A DNA stretch of 5,604 nucleotides, from contig JACNHM010000421.1 in NCBI GenBank assembly GCA_014383605.1, positions 1-5,604 of the forward strand, read 5' to 3'. A model generated the notes under the pieces. It was not told where the DNA came from. It was given only the letters and a program-made list of their open reading frames with translations, and did not search any database. This document shows, in pieces, positions 1 to 5,604 of the stretch (position 1 is its first letter; every line of letters begins with the position of its first letter). The translations under genes and the position numbers were made by a program. Origin of the DNA: Chloroflexota bacterium. Its GTDB lineage: Bacteria; Chloroflexota; Anaerolineae; UBA3071.

Positions 1-65
1 ATCACAAATCTTGGCTCCTCGCTAGAACGAACACTCCAAGACGAAGGAGGCCACCTAACGAATAA

Positions 66-98
66 GGATTCATGTGGCGCGAAGCTGCCACATAATCC
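66..98 (-). terminator. Strong hairpin downstream of pfkA, probable terminator
   Basis: Arms 66-78 and 87-98 pair over 12 bp with one bulged base (C71 on the plus strand) around an 8-base loop (79-86). It begins about 70 bases after the pfkA stop. On the minus strand the stem is followed by TTATTCGTT, a poor U tract, so as an intrinsic terminator it is imperfect; the plus-strand side has no U tract. It could instead be a 3' end-stabilising structure. The flanking bases also resemble integron attC cores, which is treated as a separate, weaker reading. Confidence 0.5.
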
Positions 99-166
99 AG
101 AGTTGAACTAAGCCGCCTGCTGCATATAGGCTGTTTTGCAGGAGCCGCTCGTTCTTGACTGTCCCC

Positions 167-1138
167 TTACTTCTCCAGCACCTTGGCCATCTCGTAGAAC
201 GACAGATCCAGCGTTTTCTTCTCGGCCACGACTGTCTCCAGGGGTGTGACGGTGATCTTGTTGCCCACCAGGCCGACCATGACGCCGCTGTGGCCCTTGT
301 GCAACTCGTGCACGGCGGCGCAGCCCAGCCGGGTGGCCAGCAGCCGGTCGAAGGCCGTGGGCGAGCCGCCCCGCTGCACGTGGCCCAGCACCGTCACCCG
401 CACGCCAAAGCCCAGCTCGTCGCGATGAGCCTGCAAGTACTCGACGATGGCCTGCGTGCCCGGCTTGTACCCCTCGGCGACGGCGATGATGCAGTGCGCC
501 TTGCCGCGGATGTAGGCGTCCTCCAGTTGCGCCGCCACCTCCTCCAGGGGAGTGTCCACCTCCGGGATGAGCACCATCTCCGTGCCGCCGGCGATGCCGC
601 CCATCAGCGTCAGGTAGCCGCAATCCCGCCCCATGATCTCGATGAGGAAAGCGCGGCGGTGCGAGGAAGCGGTGTCCTTGATGCGGTCAATGTTCTCCAG
701 CACCGTGTTCAGCGCCGTGTCCACGCCGATGCTCATGTCGGTGTAGGGGATGTCGTTGTCAATGGTGCCGGGCACGCCGACGACGGGAAAGCCCATCTCG
801 TGCAGCTTGAGCGCCCCGCGGAAGGAGCCGTCGCCGCCGATGACCACCAGCCCCTCCACGCCGTTGCGGTTGAGGTTGCGCAGTGCTCGCTTGCGGCCTT
901 TCTCCGTCCGGAACTCCTCGGAGCGGGCGGTGCCCAGGATGGTGCCGCCGCGGCCGAGGATGCCGCCCACCGAGCGGGCGTCCATCTCCCGCATCCGGCA
1001 GTCAATCAGGCCCTCGTAGCCACGCTCGATGCCCACGGCGCGCATGCCCAGGCTCAGGGCGGTGCGCACCACGGCGCGGATACAGGGATTGAAACCGGGG
1101 CCATCGCCCCCGCTGCACAGCACGCCAACAGATTTCAT
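167..1138 (-). CDS. pfkA: ATP-dependent 6-phosphofructokinase
   Basis: Phosphorylates fructose 6-phosphate to fructose 1,6-bisphosphate, the committed step of glycolysis, in the cytosol as a probable tetramer. It has 323 residues, close to the 320 of E. coli PfkA, and can be read almost in E. coli numbering. SGGDGPGFN (9-17) and GGDGS (101-105) form the nucleotide site; Gly104 marks ATP use, where PPi enzymes have Asp. TIDND (125-129) carries catalytic Asp127. Arg72, Arg162, MGR (169-171), Glu222 and HVQRGG (253-258) bind phosphates or sugar. Arg21, Arg25, Glu187, Arg211 and Lys213 of the E. coli ADP/PEP effector site are kept, while Arg154 is Lys, so allosteric control is likely. The ATG at 1138 has AAGGAG 9 bases upstream. 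The frame extends a further 33 codons, but those translate repeat DNA. Last gene of the apparent operon, 116 bases after the YbaK-family gene and followed by a hairpin. Confidence 0.97.
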   Translation of the reverse strand: MKSVGVLCSGGDGPGFNPCIRAVVRTALSLGMRAVGIERGYEGLIDCRMREMDARSVGGILGRGGTILGTARSEEFRTEKGRKRALRNLNRNGVEGLVVIGGDGSFRGALKLHEMGFPVVGVPGTIDNDIPYTDMSIGVDTALNTVLENIDRIKDTASSHRRAFLIEIMGRDCGYLTLMGGIAGGTEMVLIPEVDTPLEEVAAQLEDAYIRGKAHCIIAVAEGYKPGTQAIVEYLQAHRDELGFGVRVTVLGHVQRGGSPTAFDRLLATRLGCAAVHELHKGHSGVMVGLVGNKITVTPLETVVAEKKTLDLSFYEMAKVLEK

Positions 1139-1147
1139 GGTTCTCGT

Positions 1148-1153
1148 CTCCTT
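1148..1153 (-). promoter_or_regulatory. Ribosome binding site of pfkA
   Basis: AAGGAG on the minus strand, 9 bases before the ATG at 1138. It decides the start: the longer open frame beginning at 1237 would be encoded by the octamer repeat and has no PfkA-like residues. This is the strongest Shine-Dalgarno of the three genes and lies just beyond the repeat array. Confidence 0.85.
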
Positions 1154-1162
1154 ATGGCAAGT

Positions 1163-1270
1163 AGACTGGTAGGCTGGTAGGTTGGGAAACTGGTAAATTG
1201 GGAGACTGGTCGCGCACCCGCATCCCCGGTTTACCAATCTACCAATGTACCAATCTACCCTCTACCAGCT
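1163..1270. repeat. Facing arrays of an octamer repeat forming an intercistronic hairpin
   Basis: Read on the plus strand, 1163-1210 is six consecutive 8-base units with no gaps: AGACTGGT, AGGCTGGT, AGGTTGGG, AAACTGGT, AAATTGGG, AGACTGGT. After a 22-base centre (1211-1232) the reverse complement of the same motif follows: ACCAATCT, ACCAATGT, ACCAATCT (1233-1256), then two 7-base degenerate units (1257-1270). The inner arms 1197-1210 and 1233-1246 match at 12 of 14 positions as an inverted repeat. The structure fills most of the gap between the YbaK-family gene and pfkA and overlaps the former's last codons. A period of 8 does not keep a reading frame, so it is not coding. In the mRNA it would fold just upstream of the pfkA ribosome binding site. 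Its role is unknown. Confidence 0.88.
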
Positions 1271-1752
1271 TCATCACCCATCTCCTGAGTGATTTCTACA
1301 ACCTCACCACCGGTGAGTGTCAATAGTTGGGTGTAAGCGATGGGAAAGACGGCGTTGGGCGCGCCGGCCGCCGCCCAGACGGTCTCGAAGCGGGAGAGGG
1401 TGCGGTCAATCAGCGTGCGCAGCGGCCGGAGGTGTCCCACCGGCGGCACGCCGCCCGGGCGACAGCCGGCCACCGCTTCCACCTCGGGTGCGCGGGCGAT
1501 GCGCACCTTCTTCTTGCTGATTCCCAGCAGCCTGGCGATGCGCCTGGCGTCCGCCGTCTGGTCGCCGGCCACCAGCACCAGCAGCGGCTCGCCGGCGGCC
1601 ATGAAGATCAGCGATTTGACGATGCTGCCCAGCGGCGCGCCCACCGCCGCGGCCGCCTGCGGCGCGGTGGCCGTGCTCTCCGCCAGTTCGACGACGGTGA
1701 TATCCAGGCCGGCGTCGCGCAGGGCCTGCTGCACCCGGTCAACGAATCTCAT
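1255..1752 (-). CDS. YbaK/EbsC-family aminoacyl-tRNA deacylase (trans-editing factor)
   Basis: Single-domain protein of 165 residues, the usual size for free-standing YbaK/ProX-type editing proteins, which hydrolyse wrongly charged tRNA (typically Cys- or Ala-tRNA-Pro) in the cytosol. Seen: IVKSLIF with Lys46, aligning with the essential lysine of Haemophilus YbaK; GDQTADARR (63-71); the glycine-rich GGVPPVGH loop (100-107); and LTGGEVVEI near the C-terminus (146-154). The ATG at 1752 is chosen because the family N-terminus begins there and GGGAG lies 7 bases upstream. The frame stays open upstream into dnaE, but that stretch is low-complexity and not family-like. It starts 44 bases after dnaE and is probably co-transcribed. 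The last residues (AGRG) and the TAG stop lie in the octamer repeat, so the original C-terminus may have been altered. The family is firm; the exact substrate (Cys, Ala or another amino acid) cannot be read from the sequence. Confidence 0.92.
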   Translation of the reverse strand: MRFVDRVQQALRDAGLDITVVELAESTATAPQAAAAVGAPLGSIVKSLIFMAAGEPLLVLVAGDQTADARRIARLLGISKKKVRIARAPEVEAVAGCRPGGVPPVGHLRPLRTLIDRTLSRFETVWAAAGAPNAVFPIAYTQLLTLTGGEVVEITQEMGDEAGRG

Positions 1753-1759
1753 TCCGGTT

Positions 1760-1764
1760 CTCCC
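1760..1764 (-). promoter_or_regulatory. Ribosome binding site of the YbaK-family gene
   Basis: GGGAG on the minus strand, 7 bases before the ATG at 1752. It supports this start over any upstream start in the open frame that overlaps dnaE. Confidence 0.65.
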
Positions 1765-1796
1765 GTTGGAGTTTGAGGTTTGCAGTTCCTCTTTTT

Positions 1797-4700
1797 TCAG
1801 CCCTCTTGTACTACCCTCACCATCCCCGTGCCCAACAACTCCACCAACTCCCCTTCCAATGCCGCGCAGTACCCCGTGGTCTCGTTGGGGAAGCTCAATT
1901 GCCATGCGTGTCCATTGGCTTCCACGCGCAGGGTGAAATGGTCCTGACCGCGATAGCGACGCAGAAGTTCGTAGACCTGGCCCAGGCGTTGCAGGTCGGC
2001 TTCTCGATCGGGTGAACGGCGGAAGGTGATCTCGACCTGACGAGGAGCGTCTTTCGGCTGGCTGAGCGCGGGCGGCGGCGGAGGCACCGTGTCCTTTTCC
2101 GGCAGCGGGGGAGGCCATTCCTCCTCTGACCATGGCGACCACTCCGACGGTGGTGGCGCTGCCAACGGACGCGGCTGCGCCACGTCCGTCTGCACGGAAT
2201 CGCAGACCAGCGATAGCTCCTGGTTGCGGTCGTTGATCTTCCCCGTGACGATGAGAATGCGCTCCGATTCCCACAGCTCCTTGGTGCGTTGCCAGGTATC
2301 GGGGAAGATGACCACCTCTATGGTGCCCTCCAGGTCCTCCAGTTGGGCAAAGGCCATGGGCTTGTTTTTGCGGGTGATGATCTGATTCACCCGCGTCACC
2401 ATACCGGCCACGGTATGTCTCTCGCCCACCATCTCCTCGGTGAGCTCGCTGGAGTAGAGGGTGACAATGTCACTGAGGCTGACGGCCACCTGCTGCAGTG
2501 GGTGAGCAGAGATGTAGCTGCCGGTCAGGTCCTTTTCCCAATAGAGCATCTCACGGCTCGGTTCGCCCGCAGCCAGGGGCGCGCCATTCAGCAGCGGCTC
2601 GACCGGCGGGGCGGCGGTCAGAGCAAAGAAGGAAAGCTGCCCCCGCTCCCGCGCCTGGTGAGTTTGCGCGCTGATGCCCATCATGCGGTCCATGACGCCC
2701 AGAATCTGGACGCGGCCGCCGAGAGCATCCAAAGCGCCCACCTTGAGCAGGCATTCCAAGGCGCGCCGGTTGACCTGCCGCAGATCCACTCGCTCGCAGA
2801 ACTCCTCCAGCGAGGTGAACTCGCCCCCTTCCTCGCGGGCGGCCACGATCACTTCCACCGGCCCTTCGCCCACGTTTTTCACCGCGCCCAGGCCGAAACG
2901 AATGGCCCGTTTCCCCTCTGCTGTCTGCTCGATGGTGAAGCCGGCATCGCTGCGGTTGACAGTGGGCGGCAACACGTCAATGTTCATGCGGCGACACTCG
3001 GCGATGAACGCGCCCACTTTGTCCGTGTTGTGCCGCTCCACGGTGAGCAGTGCGGTCATGTACTCCACCGGATAGTGGGCCTTGAGGTAGGCTGTCTGGC
3101 AGGTGATGGCGGCGTAGTTGGCGGCGTGCGCTTTGTTGAAGCCGTAGTCAGCGAAGTACAATATGTCGTTGTAGATGGTATTGGCGACTTCCTGTCCGAC
3201 GCCACGCTGTAACGCTCCGGCCACGAACAACTGGCGGTGTGCCCGGAGATCTTCTTCCTTCTTCTTGCCCACGGCGCGACGCATCAGGTCGGCATCAGTT
3301 CCAGAGTAGCCGGCCAGGTCTGTCGCCATGCGGATAAGGTCTTCCTGGTAAACCATGATGCCGTAGGTTTCGGCCAGGATGGGTTCCAGCGTCGGGTCGC
3401 GGTAAGTCACCTCTTCCCGGCTGTGCATGCGGTTGATGTAGCTGTCAATGTACTGCATCGGGCCGGGCCGGTAGAGGGCGACAGTAGCGATGATGTGCTC
3501 GAACCTGTTGGGCTGCATGTTGCGCAGCACCCGCCGCATGCCCGACGATTCGACCTGGAACAGGCCCGCCACGTGACCGCCGGCCAACAGTTGCAGGGCC
3601 TGGGGATCGTCAATGGGAATGTTCTCCAGGTTCAGCTCTCGCCCGTGGTAGCGCTGGATCAGGTCACAGGCCAGGCGCATGACGGTCAGCGTGGCCAGGC
3701 CCAAGAAGTCCAGCTTCAGCATGCCGATGGTTTCCAGGTCTCCCATATCGTACTGCACGACGGCACTGGCTCTGTCGTCGCCTTTGGTGGCGCGGTGCAG
3801 CGGCGCGTAGGCCACCAGCGGCTTGTCGGCAATGACCACGCCGGCGGCGTGGGTGGAGGCGTGACGGGCCAGCCCTTCCAGCTTCTGCCCCGTATCAATC
3901 AGTTCTTTGATGTAATCCACCTCATCGTAAAGCTGGCGCAATTCCGCCACCGTGTCCAGGCCATCCTGAATCTCCTTCTTGGGGCCGGAAGGGATCATCT
4001 TGGCCACGCGATCCACCTCATTTTGAGGGATGTCCATGGCCCTGCCCACGTCGCGAATGACCGCGCGGGGGCCCATGGTCCCGAAGGTGATGATCTGGGC
4101 CACGTTCTCCCGCCCATATTTCTCCACCACGTAGTTGATCATTTCCTCGCGACGGTCGTCCGGATAGTCCAGATCAATGTCCGGCATGGTCACCCGGCCG
4201 GGGTTGAGGAAGCGCTCGAAGATGAGGTTGTAGGGCAAGGGGTCGAGGGTGGTGAGGCCCAGGCTGTAGGCGACGATGGAGCCTGCCGCCGAGCCGCGCA
4301 CGTTCCACCAAATGTCGTTGCGGCGGGCGTATTCGCACAAGTCCCAAACGATCAGGAAGTAGGTGTCGAACCCCATCTGGTGGATGATCCGCAGCTCGTG
4401 CTCCAGGCGAGAGCGTATCTCTTCGTCGTCGGCCCGTGCGCCGTAGCGGCGCTGTATGCCCTGCTCGCAGAGGTGGCGCAGGTACGTTTCGGGGGTGAAG
4501 CCTTCCGGCACGGTGAAGGGGGGGAGATGGTAGCTCTTGAAGTCCAGGTGCAGGTCGCACATCTCGGCGATGCGCATCGTGTTGCTCAGCGCGCCAGGGA
4601 CATCGCCGAACAGAGCGGCCATCTCTGCTGGCGTTCGCAGGTAATAGCTCTCGTCGGCCATGCGCATGCGATCGGTCTGGTGAACGAGGGAGCTCGTCTG

Positions 4701-5378
4701 CACGCAGAGCAGCACGTCGTGATACCTGGCGTCCTCGCGCTGGACGTAATGCACGTCGTTGGTGGCGACCAGTTTCAGATCGAATTCCTTGGCCAGCTCG
4801 ATCAGTTGGCGGTTCGCTGGCGGCAGCCACTCTATGCCCGGATGATCTTGCAGTTCGAGGAAATAGCGTTCGGGGCCAAACACCTCGCGATACCAGGCCA
4901 CCCGCTCACGCGCCCGCCTGATCCGGCCATCCCGCAAGAGACGAGGGATCTCGGAGGAGCCACAGCCAGAGCAGCAGATGATCCCCTCGGCGTGCTCGGC
5001 CAGGAAATCGTCGTCAATGCGCGGCTTGTAGTAGAAGCCCTCCAACTGCGCGGCGCTGGCGATGCGCAGCAGGTTCTGATACCCTGTGTCGTTGTGCGCC
5101 AGCAGCAGCATGTGGTAACGGTGCTTGTCCCGTTGCGGATCCCGCTCGTGCATGGAGCCCAGGGCCAGGTACGTTTCCATCCCGATGATGGGCTTGATGC
5201 CGGCCTCTTTGCAGGCCTGGTAGAACTTGATGGTTCCATACATCGTGCCGTGGTCGGTCAGCGCCAGGGCGGGCATGCCCAGCTCCACAGCGCGGCTGAC
5301 CAGGTCGGGAATGCGGGCCAGGCCATCGAGCAGGGAGTATTCGCTGTGCACGTGCAGGTGAACGAAGGGCTCACTCAT
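1797..5378 (-). CDS. dnaE: DNA polymerase III subunit alpha (DnaE1-type replicase)
   Basis: Catalytic subunit of the replicative polymerase, acting in the cytoplasmic replisome; 1193 residues, against about 1160 in E. coli. Seen in order: an N-terminal PHP domain starting with HLHVHSEYS (residues 7-15) and ending near NDVHYV (207-212); the polymerase core with catalytic Asp402 and Asp404 in PDIDLD and Asp557 in LKLDFLGL; a helix-hairpin-helix region around 866-888; a QLSFF clamp-binding motif (914-918); an OB fold (about 988-1063); a proline-rich linker (1069-1112); and a C-terminal domain (about 1114-1193). The domain order excludes PolC, and the length and C-terminal domain argue against the shorter DnaE2/ImuC. 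The ATG at 5378 is secure: an in-frame TAA lies 22 bases upstream and the N-terminus is canonical. Its Shine-Dalgarno is weak (GAG, 8 bases before ATG). First gene of the apparent operon. All nine PHP metal ligands are kept, and WNV replaces the usual GPG before RGS. Confidence 0.98.
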   Translation of the reverse strand: MSEPFVHLHVHSEYSLLDGLARIPDLVSRAVELGMPALALTDHGTMYGTIKFYQACKEAGIKPIIGMETYLALGSMHERDPQRDKHRYHMLLLAHNDTGYQNLLRIASAAQLEGFYYKPRIDDDFLAEHAEGIICCSGCGSSEIPRLLRDGRIRRARERVAWYREVFGPERYFLELQDHPGIEWLPPANRQLIELAKEFDLKLVATNDVHYVQREDARYHDVLLCVQTSSLVHQTDRMRMADESYYLRTPAEMAALFGDVPGALSNTMRIAEMCDLHLDFKSYHLPPFTVPEGFTPETYLRHLCEQGIQRRYGARADDEEIRSRLEHELRIIHQMGFDTYFLIVWDLCEYARRNDIWWNVRGSAAGSIVAYSLGLTTLDPLPYNLIFERFLNPGRVTMPDIDLDYPDDRREEMINYVVEKYGRENVAQIITFGTMGPRAVIRDVGRAMDIPQNEVDRVAKMIPSGPKKEIQDGLDTVAELRQLYDEVDYIKELIDTGQKLEGLARHASTHAAGVVIADKPLVAYAPLHRATKGDDRASAVVQYDMGDLETIGMLKLDFLGLATLTVMRLACDLIQRYHGRELNLENIPIDDPQALQLLAGGHVAGLFQVESSGMRRVLRNMQPNRFEHIIATVALYRPGPMQYIDSYINRMHSREEVTYRDPTLEPILAETYGIMVYQEDLIRMATDLAGYSGTDADLMRRAVGKKKEEDLRAHRQLFVAGALQRGVGQEVANTIYNDILYFADYGFNKAHAANYAAITCQTAYLKAHYPVEYMTALLTVERHNTDKVGAFIAECRRMNIDVLPPTVNRSDAGFTIEQTAEGKRAIRFGLGAVKNVGEGPVEVIVAAREEGGEFTSLEEFCERVDLRQVNRRALECLLKVGALDALGGRVQILGVMDRMMGISAQTHQARERGQLSFFALTAAPPVEPLLNGAPLAAGEPSREMLYWEKDLTGSYISAHPLQQVAVSLSDIVTLYSSELTEEMVGERHTVAGMVTRVNQIITRKNKPMAFAQLEDLEGTIEVVIFPDTWQRTKELWESERILIVTGKINDRNQELSLVCDSVQTDVAQPRPLAAPPPSEWSPWSEEEWPPPLPEKDTVPPPPPALSQPKDAPRQVEITFRRSPDREADLQRLGQVYELLRRYRGQDHFTLRVEANGHAWQLSFPNETTGYCAALEGELVELLGTGMVRVVQEG

Positions 5379-5561
5379 GTATGTTACTCGTGGTTGTTGT
5401 TACGGACGCGCATGAGAATCAGGGGAAGGTCATCTTGGCGTGGGGCGTGAACCGCAAACAGGAAACGAGGTTAGCGCTTTACGATTCTCCAGCCCTTCCT
5501 CCATCAGATTTCCACAATCATCTGTTATGCTGAGAGTGGAACAGCCGTCCCACGGCAACTC
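5379..5561 (-). promoter_or_regulatory. dnaE 5' leader (long untranslated region)
   Basis: If transcription starts near 5561, the leader is about 180 nt, longer than translation initiation needs. It opens with a perfect 5-bp hairpin, GCCGT-GGG-ACGGC (5544-5556), almost at the predicted 5' end, which could protect the transcript. I recognise no riboswitch, T-box or ribosomal-protein leader. A 24-codon frame (5430-5504) lies inside but has no convincing Shine-Dalgarno. The dnaE ribosome binding site itself is weak. Confidence 0.4.
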
Positions 5562-5567
5562 GCCCTG

Positions 5568-5597
5568 ATTATACCACAAGTTGCGCCTGGCGGGCAA
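5568..5597 (-). promoter_or_regulatory. Probable sigma-70-type promoter of dnaE (extended -10)
   Basis: On the minus strand a perfect TATAAT (5568-5573) is preceded directly by TGG, giving the extended -10 form TGnTATAAT. A -35 candidate TTGCCC (5592-5597; 4 of 6 consensus bases) lies 18 bases upstream. Transcription would start near 5561, about 180 bases before the dnaE ATG. No comparable promoter is visible before either downstream gene, so it probably drives the whole cluster. The call rests on motif match only. Confidence 0.7.
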
Positions 5598-5604
5598 TGA
5601 TGGC

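Noticed and set aside
72..95. Seven-codon plus-strand frame (MWREAAT) in the hairpin downstream of pfkA
   Set aside because: It is formed by the hairpin arms; the nearby AAGGA is too close to the ATG and nothing suggests coding.
155..1180. 341-codon plus-strand open frame opposite pfkA
   Set aside because: Same codon-opposite phase relative to pfkA and the same explanation; the product is low-complexity His/Ala-rich.
1139..1237. 33-codon N-terminal extension of PfkA
   Set aside because: These codons translate the octamer array and its centre; the true start at 1138 has AAGGAG upstream and matches the PfkA N-terminus.
1327..1776. 149-codon plus-strand open frame opposite the YbaK-family gene
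   Set aside because: Codon-opposite shadow of the deacylase gene with no family features.
1753..2274. N-terminal extension of the YbaK-family protein back to 2274
   Set aside because: It would overlap dnaE by 478 bases, is Arg/Gly/Ser low-complexity, and the family begins at the ATG at 1752, which has its own ribosome binding site.
2289..3212. 307-codon plus-strand open frame opposite dnaE
   Set aside because: Again in codon-opposite phase with dnaE, and shows no recognisable protein features.
3237..5450. 737-codon plus-strand open frame opposite dnaE
   Set aside because: Its codons lie exactly opposite the dnaE codons, so stops would need TTA, CTA or TCA in dnaE, which are rare in GC-rich genes. 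The translation is His/Val/Gln-rich with no domain, while dnaE on the other strand is unmistakable.
5430..5504. 24-codon leader peptide (MEEGLENRK...) in the dnaE leader
   Set aside because: There is no convincing Shine-Dalgarno before its ATG, no runs of a regulatory amino acid, and no attenuator-like paired hairpins.
1..5604. CRISPR array, tRNA, rRNA, transposase or intein
   Set aside because: No spaced identical repeats, cloverleaf, rRNA sequence, transposase-like frame or intein block was seen; dnaE is uninterrupted across its conserved motifs, and the octamer array has no spacers.

Overview
The window looks like core chromosomal sequence from a GC-rich bacterium. The taxon is inferred only from protein style: the replicase reads IWWNVRGSAAGS where most bacteria have a GPGRGS loop, it has a proline-rich linker near its C-terminus, and the intergenic DNA carries short octamer repeats. 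From memory this fits Chloroflexota (Anaerolineae-like) best, at moderate confidence.

All three genes are on the minus strand, so transcription runs from high to low coordinates. A good sigma-70-type promoter with an extended -10 (5568-5597) is followed by a leader of about 180 nt and then dnaE (1797-5378), the catalytic alpha subunit of DNA polymerase III. After 44 bases comes a small YbaK/EbsC-family aminoacyl-tRNA deacylase gene (1255-1752). After 116 more bases comes pfkA (167-1138), an ATP-type 6-phosphofructokinase. No promoter is visible between the genes, so a dnaE-ybaK-pfkA operon is the simplest reading. It would join replication, translation quality control and glycolysis. Linkage of dnaE with pfkA also occurs in Firmicutes.

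The most unusual DNA is the ybaK-pfkA gap. It holds two oppositely oriented arrays of an octamer close to AGAYTGGT, six copies on one side and three clear plus two degenerate copies on the other. They face each other across 22 bases and can fold into a long imperfect hairpin. The array runs into the end of ybaK and supplies its last codons and stop. A second strong hairpin (66-98) lies about 70 bases past pfkA. It is probably a terminator, although its flanks also match the degenerate integron attC core motifs.

I see no clear novel multi-gene system here. The proteins are complete housekeeping enzymes with intact active sites. What deserves a second look is the intergenic architecture and a few features of the replicase, especially its intact PHP metal-binding site. 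The long plus-strand reading frames opposite the genes are antisense shadows.
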